Shown here: piece after piece, positions 7,430 through 17,459 of the stretch
How positions within the stretch are numbered: the stretch's first letter is position 1
How the letters are laid out: the number at the start of each line of letters is the position of its first letter
IMG/VR virus record: IMGVR_UViG_3300037845_000036
Location: 33,059-97,058 of that record
Length of the DNA stretch: 64,000 bases
Source of the DNA: a virus
Reading direction: 5' to 3' (one strand)
The notes under the pieces: generated by a model
Database searches by the model: none
Seen by the model: the letters and a program-made list of their open reading frames with translations, nothing else
Told to the model about the DNA's origin: nothing
Translations under genes and position numbers: made by a program

Positions 7430-10400
7430 CTAAGCGGCAACTTGCTGCGGTATAATTATCTGTGTCGTTGTCGCCGGGTCCGACGCGCTAGGCGTGCCCG
7501 CAATATCTTTGGCGGAAGACGCTTCGATTGCTGAAGATGCTGCGTTGGCCTCCGCTTCCTGGGCATTTTGTTCCCTCTTCCGAAGAGAGTCTGCCAGATC
7601 GGCTAGATGCTTGCCTTGCGCCTCCACGTCAAGGTTGCGCCACGAATCCACTGAACCACTAGTAGCGCGCTTGACGCTTCCGCCGCGAGCATATCCTTGC
7701 GGGTGCGCGGGCTGCAAATCATTAGCGCGTGAGGCATCCAAGACACTCTGCATGATACGTTGTTTCATCCGATTCATAAACGTATTACGCGCGGCTGCAC
7801 TCATCGGACCATAGGTCTGATGCATCTCTAGGGCGAATTGTGGGTCTAGCAGCATACGATCGAGAATGTGATTGGCCGCTGTTTGTTGTGCGCTCTTAGC
7901 GGCTCCAAGTGCCGTTTTAGTGGCGAGACCTGCGAAAGCACCAAGCGGACCGCCGGCCGCCCAACCAAGCAGATGGCTCCCGACGTGTTCCCCGACCAGT
8001 CCCATTAACAGACCAGTTATACCGCTACGCGCGGCGCCCGGCGGGGCATGAGAAAATAATTCGCGCGTATCAGAACCGGCTCCCATTTTCGCTCTTTCAG
8101 CCAAGGTAGAGCGCTCCAAATCAGCCGACAGTGCGTCCCATTGCTGTTGTGATCCTGAGAAAACCGTAGTTAAAACGTCCTTATTCTGCTCAATGAAATT
8201 TGGCAGCTTTGTAGGCATCAGTGTCGGATGTTCACCGCCCGCCATTGCCGTACCCGTGAAATTACTCAGCAAATGATCAATGACGGCTTTTTGCACACCC
8301 TCCGTGGCGGCTTGATTGCCTGAGACAACATCCATTAGCGTCTTGGCTTTTTGCGCGCGATCAGTACCGCTAAACAATCGCGCAACCGCTCGTTCAGGAT
8401 CATCCTGCAGAAAGGCTCCCGCTACCGACTTTGTAAACGCATTCCTCTCGTTCAGATGGCGGCTGATCGCATCATCCAATGTTTGTTTTGCCGTTACCGC
8501 ATTGGTATAGCGATCCGTCACGCCAAGTTCCGACAGCGCGCCTTGGTGCTGTTGTATCCATGCAGACGCGGCTTTCGGGTCAACTTCGCCATTTTTGATG
8601 ACGCCTGCACGGTTGCCAAAATCAAGCGCGGCGTAATCGCGAGCGGCTTCTATCGCTTCTGGTCGGCTGCCCGTTAATTGTAAATAACGGCGCATTGATT
8701 CCCCGCCCTGTGGGCCAGCCTTCCAAAACTGAGGCAAAATCCCCGATTCGCCCCACCCTGGCTTTAGCGGATATGTCTTCTCATGATCAGCGAGCGCCTG
8801 TTGAATGCCGTCAAGCTGTTCCTGCGCCGCCTTTGCAGTTTGGAACTTTTCTAATAACTCGGGCCGCGAAGATAACGCGCCCTCAAGCGGCTTGTACCAT
8901 TTCTGATATTGATTGAGATCGAGTGTCCCGTCAGAACGCATCGCGCTCTTGCGCAGCGAGAATGATAGGGCATCGTCGAGTGCGGCTTGTGATTCGGGCG
9001 GGGCTACGGCGAGGAATTTATCAACTGCTTTCTTACCACCATTAGCCACTAACCACGGCACCTGTTCGTCAGATAGTTTGTAACTGTCGTATGCACCTCC
9101 CTTTTGTAGCATCTTGCCAACGGCGTGAAGTTGACCTGCTGTCTCGCCGCTATAGCCGCGCTTCATCTCCGCATATTCGTTATTCCACTGAGCGAACTTG
9201 GCGCGCGCTTCGGGTGTAAGCGGTGTCAGGGCAGGAGTCTGCGGAACTCCCTGATCGAGCGGAGAACTCCCAGATCCCCCTCCCGTGCCGCTCCCGCTGA
9301 TACCACCTTCAGGTAATGCTCCCTCTCGTAAGGCGACATTGCCTTGGTTCGCTGCTTCAAGTATTCCACGCCCTGTCTCATCTCGGCTTGCGGCGCGAAG
9401 GGCGGCTGGATTGCTACCGTAGACACGGGCAGCATCTTGCGCAAAATTCGGCCCTACGCCAAGCGTATTCCGTTCAATGTTGCCAAACCGCTCATTAATC
9501 CCCGGCATCCCAGGGTTGATCGCGCCCACATCTTCAAGTCGTTGGGTGTCCGAAATCGCGTCATTCGTCGCTTGGTCGATACCGCCCTTGAGTCTGATCA
9601 GCCGCACAGCCTCTTGCGGGGTATGGTCAGAAACGTTCTTTAGCCGCGCATTGATGTCGGCGCGGAGGCGGAATGCATCGTCAATCGGGATAACGTTGCC
9701 CCAATTATCAACCCGATCGTACAGTTTATTTTCCATCGCGCCGAACATATCGGGCGAAAAATCCTGCGTGAGTTGCTGGCGCGCCTGTTTGATGGCGTCA
9801 GGGCGCATACCCATTGTTCCATTGGGATCAATACTCTGCCTCAGTTGATCCAACCGCGCGCGCTCGGCGAGATATCCTTCCTGAGTTGGATCGCGCATTA
9901 CACTGCCATACTTGGCAAATGCGATGTCCTGTGGCGTTGTCGCCGCTTCCTCGCCGCCTATTTGATTTGTCGCTTCAGAAAGCTTCTGCTGTGCAGCCGT
10001 TTCGGCTGATGCTAACGCTTGGCCTGCTGGCGCACGTTCTGCCTCAATTGCCGTCCGCGCTGTTTGCCCTTGTTCTTCGGGCGTCATCGTTGGCGTAATA
10101 GGCGCGCGGGCCATGGCGGCGTTTTGCTGTTCCGCATCAATCGTTTTCTGATGGGCTAAGTCAATATTTTCTAAGACCTTTCGTACCTCATCTTGCGCGT
10201 TAACGGGTGATGCATTGGCGGGTGCCATACCTTCCATCTTCTGAACGCGTGCCGCATTATTTGATATGTTCTGCTCACGCAGCGCGTTGCCCAATTCTGA
10301 ATCGTTCGGGCTAAGCCGTGAACGGGCGCGCTGTAGGGCCAACAACCCCGGATCGTTCGCCACTTCCGCTGTGGTCGGCTTTGAGCCTGGGATAAGCTCT

Positions 10401-11332
10401 GCCTGATCAGCCGCTAGCCGTTGCTGCAATACATCCATTGACGCTTCGGGCGTGGATGCCGCACCCATTGCAGCGTTATATCCCGCTTGTTCTGTGGCGG
10501 TCTTACGTGCACTGGGTGTGAGCGCGGGAGTGACGGCACGCGCGCCCTCAATACCAAGCGCGGGGCCTAACGCCCCAGCCATCTCGCCAAGAGGCCGTGC
10601 AACTTCTGACGCAATTTTTGAATTGGGCCACTCTTTGTTCGCCGCTTCTTGCGCAATTTCCCCCGTTCCGCCGCTGACTGCCCCCAATGCGGCACTCCCG
10701 ATAGGGTTGCCGGGCGAAATACTTGATAGCGCTTCCCCTACTCGCGGCAGGCCGCCAGCAGTCGCTAGTTTCCCCGCAACCCCCGGCCCCGCAAAAGCTG
10801 TTGCGGCGCTGACTGCTTGCTGCAGCACCTTGCCACCCCACGTCGTCGGTTGCGTATTTTCAGTTGTTGGCAATCCTGATTCCGTTGCTTTTTTATTCCA
10901 CCACTCTGACCCGAGTGGCATATTTTGGATGAACGGTGAACTCTCAATTTCTTGCTTCCTTGCGATCATCCGCTTGTACGCTTCATCATCAATACCAAAC
11001 ATCGCCGCTATCGTGTCGAGCGGATGGGCAACATCGCTAGCCAATTCTCTACCAGAACCGCTAACGGCATTGATTGCCCCCTGTGCCACATCAGCGGGGA
11101 TTCCTAATGCTCTTGCGCCGCCTGTAACTAGTCCAGATTCGGCGGATGAAGTCAGGGACGGCTCCTCTTTTGTTTTTGGTGGAGGCGGAATGGCACCTTT
11201 TAACCCAGACGTTATGTCGGAAGAAAATGCATCTAGCGGGCTACCAGAGGTTAGCGCAGTTGATGACGAAGGTGGCGCGGCCGTATTAACAGCCGTCGCT
11301 AGATCTGCTGTGAACGGGTCAACGTCAGCCAT
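7430..11332 (-). CDS. Large internal virion-like protein (1300 aa)
   Basis: A 1300-residue Ala/Gln-rich, mostly helical protein. The ATG overlaps the stop of the 1829-aa gene (TAATG), so the two giants are made together. An early segment (about residues 70-100, GLVTGGARALGIPADVAQG) and a Gly/Ala-rich stretch near residues 1130-1160 look membrane-active. Very long helical proteins paired with a lysozyme-bearing partner are typical of DNA-ejection core proteins of short-tailed phages. This is inference from size, composition and context; I recognise no named domain. Confidence 0.6.
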   Translation of the reverse strand: MADVDPFTADLATAVNTAAPPSSSTALTSGSPLDAFSSDITSGLKGAIPPPPKTKEEPSLTSSAESGLVTGGARALGIPADVAQGAINAVSGSGRELASDVAHPLDTIAAMFGIDDEAYKRMIARKQEIESSPFIQNMPLGSEWWNKKATESGLPTTENTQPTTWGGKVLQQAVSAATAFAGPGVAGKLATAGGLPRVGEALSSISPGNPIGSAALGAVSGGTGEIAQEAANKEWPNSKIASEVARPLGEMAGALGPALGIEGARAVTPALTPSARKTATEQAGYNAAMGAASTPEASMDVLQQRLAADQAELIPGSKPTTAEVANDPGLLALQRARSRLSPNDSELGNALREQNISNNAARVQKMEGMAPANASPVNAQDEVRKVLENIDLAHQKTIDAEQQNAAMARAPITPTMTPEEQGQTARTAIEAERAPAGQALASAETAAQQKLSEATNQIGGEEAATTPQDIAFAKYGSVMRDPTQEGYLAERARLDQLRQSIDPNGTMGMRPDAIKQARQQLTQDFSPDMFGAMENKLYDRVDNWGNVIPIDDAFRLRADINARLKNVSDHTPQEAVRLIRLKGGIDQATNDAISDTQRLEDVGAINPGMPGINERFGNIERNTLGVGPNFAQDAARVYGSNPAALRAASRDETGRGILEAANQGNVALREGALPEGGISGSGTGGGSGSSPLDQGVPQTPALTPLTPEARAKFAQWNNEYAEMKRGYSGETAGQLHAVGKMLQKGGAYDSYKLSDEQVPWLVANGGKKAVDKFLAVAPPESQAALDDALSFSLRKSAMRSDGTLDLNQYQKWYKPLEGALSSRPELLEKFQTAKAAQEQLDGIQQALADHEKTYPLKPGWGESGILPQFWKAGPQGGESMRRYLQLTGSRPEAIEAARDYAALDFGNRAGVIKNGEVDPKAASAWIQQHQGALSELGVTDRYTNAVTAKQTLDDAISRHLNERNAFTKSVAGAFLQDDPERAVARLFSGTDRAQKAKTLMDVVSGNQAATEGVQKAVIDHLLSNFTGTAMAGGEHPTLMPTKLPNFIEQNKDVLTTVFSGSQQQWDALSADLERSTLAERAKMGAGSDTRELFSHAPPGAARSGITGLLMGLVGEHVGSHLLGWAAGGPLGAFAGLATKTALGAAKSAQQTAANHILDRMLLDPQFALEMHQTYGPMSAAARNTFMNRMKQRIMQSVLDASRANDLQPAHPQGYARGGSVKRATSGSVDSWRNLDVEAQGKHLADLADSLRKREQNAQEAEANAASSAIEASSAKDIAGTPSASDPATTTQIIIPQQVAA

Positions 11333-14300
11333 TACTGATATAACCCATTTGCTTTAGCATATTCATTTTCTCGGGCTAGCCGTTGCAAAACCGCTTGTCC
11401 GTCACCCGTTTGTTGCCATTGAGAGAAAAGCGAACGCCGTTCTGTCGGGTCCATACGGCGTAGGACGAACGTATACGGTGTCACCGGAGCCGTTGCCTGC
11501 CAATTGCTTTCAAATCCCTCTACATGGCCTACACCGCCATGCCCTTCTTCCCATTGCTGTTGCGCCCGCGCTTTGGCGATTTTGTAATCATTAAGCCCCT
11601 CGTATTCACCAACAACTTGTTGTAGACCTTTAGGAGACATTTCTGGGCTAGGAAGTGTAGAACTAATGAACTGCATCTCTTGGAAAGCCGCCCGTGAAGA
11701 TACCTCCTTAGTTGCCTGACGAGTAAGATTCCCAGCATTTTTGACAAAATCTTCAAAACTAGCCACCTGTCCATCATATGAAGGATCAATTAGGCGCAAG
11801 TACCTACTTGCCTCTTGAGCCACGCCCGCAAACGGGCCTTGTACAAATTTCGGCGCGTCGGTTGCTAGGCGCTGCAACGTCGCCTGTTGACTCTGCGCGG
11901 ACTGCGCTTCGGCAAGAACCGCCTGTCGATCTTTTTGCTCAGTTTGGGCGCGGGCGACTAGCGCCTCTCTAGCACCAGGGCCAATTTCGGCCAGCATCGG
12001 GGCAGTGGGGGATGCGGCGCTGACATTGGTTGCGGCGGGTGCGGGAGTTGGAGCAGCCGAAGGCAGTTTCTGTGCTTGAGGTTGAATCTGAGGTTGTGGG
12101 GGCGTCCCACTATTCCCCGGCAATGGTGGGGCCATATAGGTACGGTATTTGTTCCCTTCTGCGTCGGTAGTTTCAGTCAAAGTCGGAACAGATGCGATGG
12201 CTTTGCCGCCTTGGAATATAACGCTGCCGGGACGAGTTGGCGTATACGTGTATTCTGATCGTGCCTTTTGTTCCGCTCCGGCTATTTCCCCAGCGACCTG
12301 CGGGTACATTTTTAGCAAACCAGACCTAGCCTCAATCAGTCTTGCGACGGTTGCCTGATTTTCCGTCAATTTAGTCGGCTCCCATACCATAGCGCGCCGC
12401 ACTTGGGCGATTTGCGCATCTATGGATTGGATTTGATTGTCCACTATTTCTTTAGTCGAACCAGGAGCACTATTCCCATATGTTGGTGGCAGCGGCAATC
12501 CAGTTAACGATGATGTTGCCGTCGCGCCCGCCGACGCTGTTGCTGCCCCATTTCCCTGACCAGTGGCGGCAACTGGCATTGGATTTGTATCTGTTCCCTT
12601 TACCGCTCCCGCAACAGGCGCACCCCCCGCCGCCGGTACCGCCGAACCTCCCGCCGCGTCAATTGCCGCTTGCATCTGGTGTGGTAACAACGCTGTATTT
12701 AGACGCGCAATATCGGCCTGCGCTTGCTTTAATTGACCTTCAGGTATCTGCGCCTGCTGTTGTTCAACGGTTTTCAACCCCGTCTGCAAGCCTTCACCTA
12801 CTGCCACGCCCATGTGCGGCGAGCGGGACGCCAGCATGCCCGCGCCAGTCGCGATCAGCGGCATCCATGGCGAGTTATAGAAATTGGAAGTCTTGTTGTT
12901 ATCGCCAGACTGGATTTTCGCTAAGATATTTTTGATCGATTCCGAGAGATCACCCGTACCTGCATTGGTAGTACCCTGAGCCGCTGGCGGTGATGGCAAT
13001 CCGGTAGTCTGAACGCCCGTTGGGTGCCCCAATCCGCCGCCGCCGCCACCTGGCCCAACCGCAACCCCACGCTCAAAATACTTATCCCATAATGTTTGTG
13101 CCGATGCCCGATCGGGCGCATTCAGAATTTCCTTCCAATGTGTCGTGGCAATCGGATCGCCGCCCGTCACTTCCTTCAATGCAAATTGGTTTTGAATATT
13201 AGGATCTGTCCATGATCCACTTTGTCCCGCCGCAAACGCTTGAAGGCCAGAGAGCCGCGTATCGTGATGCTGATAGAGACCGCCGCTTGGGGAGCCTTTA
13301 TCGTCAGGGTTCCACGCGTTAGGATCATAATGGCTTTCTCGGTAAACGCTATCGGCGATCCCTTCAGCCACATGCTGCGGGGCACCGCTGTTGACCCAGA
13401 AATTGACAACATCATCCCGCGATATCGCGGGCGGTTTTCCGCTCACGAGAGGCTTCACGGCTGATGGCGGAGGCGCGCCTAAGCCACCCGAGACCATGCC
13501 GCCGCCGACAGGCGAGGTAGTCGCCGGAACGCCAGCGCCCGGTGGTGCCACTAATCCCGATCCAAACACCTGATCGCTAGGCACAACAGGAAGGTGTGTG
13601 CCAGCGTTAGGATCAGCAGCATTCGCCTTCATGGCATCAACAGGCGTTATCGGTAAACCAGCACCGGCCGTGTTAGGCGTGACTCCGCCGGTAGGCTCAG
13701 TCGAATACGGCATGCCTTTTGAATTTATTTTCACTCCCGGAGGAAGTGCCGAAGTTTGCGGTAGCGATTGCGGAACCGCAACATCTGTTCCGTTATTGGT
13801 TATGGCAACAACGGGGGTTATCGGCAAATCCCCAGGGTCCAACCCTCCGCTCGGTTGATTTGTTTTCCGCACAATCTCGGGCGGGCCAACATTGTTCGGA
13901 TCATCAACGCCAGGGCTGCCGCCATCATCAAATCGCTCCAATCCCATCCGCCCGCCACGCGCCGCCGTAGCGGTGGGAGTAGCTTGCCCCTGTGCGCCCG
14001 TCCCCACAGTCGGATTCATCTTCCGTATCTGCAACGCGCGCTGTATCGCAACACCTTGCGGCGTTGTCGCGGGATAGCGTAGCGCCAATTCTTGCAATTG
14101 TTCGGCTGGGAGTTGGGAGTATTGCGCGACAAGGTTCTGTTGTAGCGGCGCTCCCGCTCCCGACGCCATCGCACCAGCCTGCGCGACAGCAACACCACCG
14201 CCCGCATCATACGGTCTTAACCCCGACGAAGATGGTGCCACCGCACCGCCAAGCGATGATCCGCCACCTACAGTCCCGGAATTGCTAGAGCTACTGCCGC

Positions 14301-16821
14301 CATTGAACAACTTCCCCAACCCCTGTGCGCCGCTCAGCACAGAAAGCCCCTGAGTAAGTGGGTTTTGCTGTTGCGGCATCGAAGGTGTACTGGGCGCACT
14401 CAATGTCCGCGATGGCGCGCTGGTTGTCGGGATATATCCTTTAGAGAGATCTGGAATCGACAGCGTGACGGACGGCATCGAAGCCGATGTACCATTTTGC
14501 ACCGCTCCGCCACCATCGTATTTGACGCGCCCACCCGCAGCCGCAAAGATCTTCGCGGCTAGCAAGCCAGCCTGAAGCAGACCGCCCAACGCGCCGCTGC
14601 CGCCCGATTGCGTTTGCGTCTGCGTCGTCACAGGCTGCATAAAGTTTTGATGTAACCCGCCGCCTAAAGATCCGGGTTGCGGAGGTGTGCCTAACCCGCT
14701 TGCTCCGGGAACAACCGAAACAGACAAATCAGGCGGCGGCGGGACTAATCCACCGCCTGCGTACCGATTCTTTGCGTTTGGTGCCGACCCATTTGGAGAA
14801 TCCCCTAGAATTCTACCGCCAGCTTTAGCCGTATCTCCCATCCACGGGGTAACATCACTGCCCCCTCCGTAATCCCCGCCCTCACTCCCACCAAACAAAC
14901 CCGACAGATACCCACTAGACCCAAACGCACCCGTCGCACCAAGAATACCAGCACCCGCTAATCCACCGCCTAGCAGTTCCGAGCCAAGATTTGGCCCTGG
15001 ATACGTGGTTGATCCCGTACCGCCCGATGCGCCGCCCAACCCTTCAGCAATATTTGATAACCACCCCGTTGTCTGGAACGGATAGGCTTGCTGTTGGATA
15101 AACTGCTCATACGGGACATTCAATTCATTCTGCAACTGCGCCTGCTGAACGCTACCCGCATTCAACAGCGAACTCGCACCTGTTAATCCCGTGTTTAGCG
15201 CTTCATTACCAAGATTTGCTATGCCGTAACCCGCACCTTCACCAAGCCACCCCGTCGCTTCCTGGGCACCAACACCCGCTTGCTGCTGAGTGTTGAACTC
15301 GCCCAACTCGCCCTGACCGATACCCATGCCAAGTTGCCCAGCGCCCAGCAAGCCAGACTCAGTAAGCTGCCCCGTCCCCAACTCCAACTGTCCGGCATTA
15401 GTGAGACCGGATTCTGTAAGCTGGCCGGCACCCAATCCTAATTGACCCGTCCCCAACCCGAGTTGGCCCGCGCCCAATCCCAACTGCCCCGCACCAAGCA
15501 TTCCTGATTCGGTGAGTTGCCCGGCACCTAATCCAAGCTGGCCAACACCGAGTCCCAATTGTCCCGCGCCAAGCCCCAACTGGCCGGCGCTCGCTTCCAA
15601 TTGGCCAGCATTGGTCAGGCCAGACTCGGCGAGTTGACCCGCTCCCAACCCCAATTGGCCACTCGCAGCTAACCCGGCCTCCGTCAACTGGCCAGCGCCC
15701 AACTGCATCTGCTGTTCGGCGTTTAACTCTTGCTGTGCCTGCGAGAACCCCTGTTGTTGGATACCGGCGATGACAGGGGCCTCCGCCGTCTGTTGCTGCC
15801 CTGCCGTGAGAGCCTGCGCCACCGCTTCCCGATCACCACCAAAAGCACCTGCCGCAGCGGCGTTGCCTTGGATCTGCGCCTGTTGAATGGCGTTCTGTTG
15901 ATTGAATTGTTGTTCTGTTGTCGCCGTTACATCTTGCTGATACGGATTAAAATATGTCGGCAACGCACTGTAATCGGTTGCCTTAGCCGTGTACGGCGAT
16001 ATTGCTCCCGGAATGCTCGCCCCAGTCGCGGCAGCTTGGGTTGCGTAAGGGTTGACGGTTCCCGGCAACTGGCCCGCGATTCCCGAAATCGAATTAGCCG
16101 CTCCTTCCGCACTCGCCTCACCCGTCGCTGCCGCCCCAGCACCCCCAGAACCAGTCGCAAAATTTGTATAATAATTAAGCGCCGAAGGAACCTGCCCCGC
16201 CAAATTTTCGGCCGTAGTAGCCCCAGTTGATGCCGTCCCTGCACCACTCGGTCCCATAGCCAGTCCGGTATAGGGACTAAGCGCACCCGGCATGCTTCCA
16301 GCCAAACCAAGCGTCGTTGGCGACGAACCATATCCATATCCCGCAGGAGGAACGGCGGTATCGCCCTGACCAGAAATTATGGCATTAGGCGCGGGTGTTT
16401 GCGGTGTCTGCGGCGCATATGCATTATTGACACCTGTAATCCCACTCAACTCTGATGGAAGCATTCCGGCGAGGCTACCCGCATTGGTGTACTGCCCAAG
16501 CCCCATTCCCGGCAAATTATACGCCCCCGGAAATTCCATCGGCGTAATCGGATTCGATGCACTCTCCATCAAATTATTCGCAGCGCCGATGTACGGGTTC
16601 GAGACTCCTTGGAGTCCCGCAACCTCGCTTAGCGCTTGGTTCTGATACGGCTGTAACGGCGCTACAATATTCGGGGCGCCCGCGCCGCCAGTCGGATATT
16701 GATTAAGCGGAACACCCGCGACATTCTGCGCCTGTGCTAGAACATTACTATAGGCGTCAAGAAATTGTTGCGGCGGTTGACTAGAGCTAGTCACCGTATT
16801 ACTTCCACTCGACCCGCACAT
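11332..16821 (-). CDS. Giant virion protein with tail-lysozyme domain (1829 aa)
   Basis: The longest protein here. The N-terminal third is Gly/Ala/Gln-rich and holds a heptad-like tandem repeat. Around residues 1140-1225 (nt about 13180-13410) there is a phage tail-lysozyme-like domain: FWVNSGAPQ, GIADSVYRESHYDPNAWN (probable catalytic Glu in YRES) and GGLYQHHDTRLSGL. Such domains locally cut peptidoglycan during DNA entry. The C-terminal 500 residues are helical. With the following 1300-aa protein it probably forms the internal ejection apparatus. Repeated RYAGGG/KYDGGG/RGGRMGLERFDDGG segments also occur, a feature of low-complexity phage proteins in this window. Confidence 0.7.
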   Translation of the reverse strand: MCGSSGSNTVTSSSQPPQQFLDAYSNVLAQAQNVAGVPLNQYPTGGAGAPNIVAPLQPYQNQALSEVAGLQGVSNPYIGAANNLMESASNPITPMEFPGAYNLPGMGLGQYTNAGSLAGMLPSELSGITGVNNAYAPQTPQTPAPNAIISGQGDTAVPPAGYGYGSSPTTLGLAGSMPGALSPYTGLAMGPSGAGTASTGATTAENLAGQVPSALNYYTNFATGSGGAGAAATGEASAEGAANSISGIAGQLPGTVNPYATQAAATGASIPGAISPYTAKATDYSALPTYFNPYQQDVTATTEQQFNQQNAIQQAQIQGNAAAAGAFGGDREAVAQALTAGQQQTAEAPVIAGIQQQGFSQAQQELNAEQQMQLGAGQLTEAGLAASGQLGLGAGQLAESGLTNAGQLEASAGQLGLGAGQLGLGVGQLGLGAGQLTESGMLGAGQLGLGAGQLGLGTGQLGLGAGQLTESGLTNAGQLELGTGQLTESGLLGAGQLGMGIGQGELGEFNTQQQAGVGAQEATGWLGEGAGYGIANLGNEALNTGLTGASSLLNAGSVQQAQLQNELNVPYEQFIQQQAYPFQTTGWLSNIAEGLGGASGGTGSTTYPGPNLGSELLGGGLAGAGILGATGAFGSSGYLSGLFGGSEGGDYGGGSDVTPWMGDTAKAGGRILGDSPNGSAPNAKNRYAGGGLVPPPPDLSVSVVPGASGLGTPPQPGSLGGGLHQNFMQPVTTQTQTQSGGSGALGGLLQAGLLAAKIFAAAGGRVKYDGGGAVQNGTSASMPSVTLSIPDLSKGYIPTTSAPSRTLSAPSTPSMPQQQNPLTQGLSVLSGAQGLGKLFNGGSSSSNSGTVGGGSSLGGAVAPSSSGLRPYDAGGGVAVAQAGAMASGAGAPLQQNLVAQYSQLPAEQLQELALRYPATTPQGVAIQRALQIRKMNPTVGTGAQGQATPTATAARGGRMGLERFDDGGSPGVDDPNNVGPPEIVRKTNQPSGGLDPGDLPITPVVAITNNGTDVAVPQSLPQTSALPPGVKINSKGMPYSTEPTGGVTPNTAGAGLPITPVDAMKANAADPNAGTHLPVVPSDQVFGSGLVAPPGAGVPATTSPVGGGMVSGGLGAPPPSAVKPLVSGKPPAISRDDVVNFWVNSGAPQHVAEGIADSVYRESHYDPNAWNPDDKGSPSGGLYQHHDTRLSGLQAFAAGQSGSWTDPNIQNQFALKEVTGGDPIATTHWKEILNAPDRASAQTLWDKYFERGVAVGPGGGGGGLGHPTGVQTTGLPSPPAAQGTTNAGTGDLSESIKNILAKIQSGDNNKTSNFYNSPWMPLIATGAGMLASRSPHMGVAVGEGLQTGLKTVEQQQAQIPEGQLKQAQADIARLNTALLPHQMQAAIDAAGGSAVPAAGGAPVAGAVKGTDTNPMPVAATGQGNGAATASAGATATSSLTGLPLPPTYGNSAPGSTKEIVDNQIQSIDAQIAQVRRAMVWEPTKLTENQATVARLIEARSGLLKMYPQVAGEIAGAEQKARSEYTYTPTRPGSVIFQGGKAIASVPTLTETTDAEGNKYRTYMAPPLPGNSGTPPQPQIQPQAQKLPSAAPTPAPAATNVSAASPTAPMLAEIGPGAREALVARAQTEQKDRQAVLAEAQSAQSQQATLQRLATDAPKFVQGPFAGVAQEASRYLRLIDPSYDGQVASFEDFVKNAGNLTRQATKEVSSRAAFQEMQFISSTLPSPEMSPKGLQQVVGEYEGLNDYKIAKARAQQQWEEGHGGVGHVEGFESNWQATAPVTPYTFVLRRMDPTERRSLFSQWQQTGDGQAVLQRLARENEYAKANGLYQ
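15300..15700 (-). repeat. Seven-residue (21-nt) tandem repeat in giant virion protein
   Basis: About 19 tandem copies of a seven-residue unit, AGQLGLG with variants AGQLTES and AGQLEAS, occupy roughly residues 375-505 of the 1829-aa protein. At DNA level the 21-nt units are related but not identical, so the pattern is kept at protein level. A period of seven with Leu/Gln at fixed places suggests a regular helix bundle or solenoid. Confidence 0.85.
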
Positions 16822-16877
16822 TACTTGTGCGCCCCAGTGTTTATTTTGGTTAATATTATCGAATACTGCTCAGACAT
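16821..16877 (-). CDS. Possible 18-aa leader peptide
   Basis: The ATG at 16875-16877, with GGAGCG nearby upstream, opens a short frame MSEQYSIILTKINTGAHK. Its TAA overlaps the ATG of the 1829-aa gene (TAATG), so it could couple translation into the giant gene. The same frame stays open for 30 further codons upstream but without a usable start, so this may be the end of a decayed gene. Confidence 0.35.
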   Translation of the reverse strand: MSEQYSIILTKINTGAHK

Positions 16878-16982
16878 TACTTCGCGCTCCGGGGCGGTAC
16901 CCGGAAGAACAACCCGCTGTTCAAGCCGTGGTAGAGTAAATAGACCCAGCGCGTGAGGGTCGAACGATTACATTAGCACAAA

Positions 16983-17459
16983 TCAGCGAATCAAGAAAAT
17001 AGCACCGATCTGTTCTCCACGCCGCGCCCACCAGCGGCGCTTGGCCTCAAATCGCTTCCGCGATGTTACCGATGTAAAAAATGGGACTTCATGACCGGAT
17101 TCCAAGGCGAACAATGCCTTGATGTACTGCACCCACGCCATCAGATCATCGGAGTAGCCTGTACCCTTGCGATATTCCAGTCGGACAAACAGCCAAAGCT
17201 CGTGCCAATAGAACTGTTTGGAATACCAAAATTTATTCATCACAAGACCGACGCTGGCGGCTATCACGCCATTGGGCGCATCGATCACGCCATGCATGCC
17301 GCCGTTTTTCTGCGTTCCCAATCGAATATGGGCGCGTACCTCATCTTCGTCATGCGCAAAACCTAACGAATTATCGCGCTCCAATCCCAACAAAAGATCG
17401 TAAAGCGCATCTTCATCAGCCTCGCCAGCAATGCGGACGTTGGCCGGCCTCTCGATCAT
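16983..17459 (-). CDS. GNAT-family acetyltransferase-like protein
   Basis: A 158-residue protein with the GNAT layout: an N-terminal strand-helix (IAGEADEDALYDLLLGL), a central strand VIAASVGLVM, then HELWLFVRLEYRKGTGYSDDLM. That last segment occupies the acetyl-CoA-binding motif A position, with R-K-G-T-G-Y standing for Q/RxxGxG/A. The C-terminal part ends in a basic helix. Pairs of such proteins near tail genes are known in several phages; the substrate is unknown. Its start overlaps the stop of the neighbour (ATGA). Confidence 0.7.
   Translation of the reverse strand: MIERPANVRIAGEADEDALYDLLLGLERDNSLGFAHDEDEVRAHIRLGTQKNGGMHGVIDAPNGVIAASVGLVMNKFWYSKQFYWHELWLFVRLEYRKGTGYSDDLMAWVQYIKALFALESGHEVPFFTSVTSRKRFEAKRRWWARRGEQIGAIFLIR

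Noticed and set aside
10452-11357. 301-codon open frame on the plus strand
   Set aside because: It lies fully antisense to the 1300-aa protein, has low-complexity Ala/Pro/Ser composition from the complementary codons, and no ribosome site or operon context.
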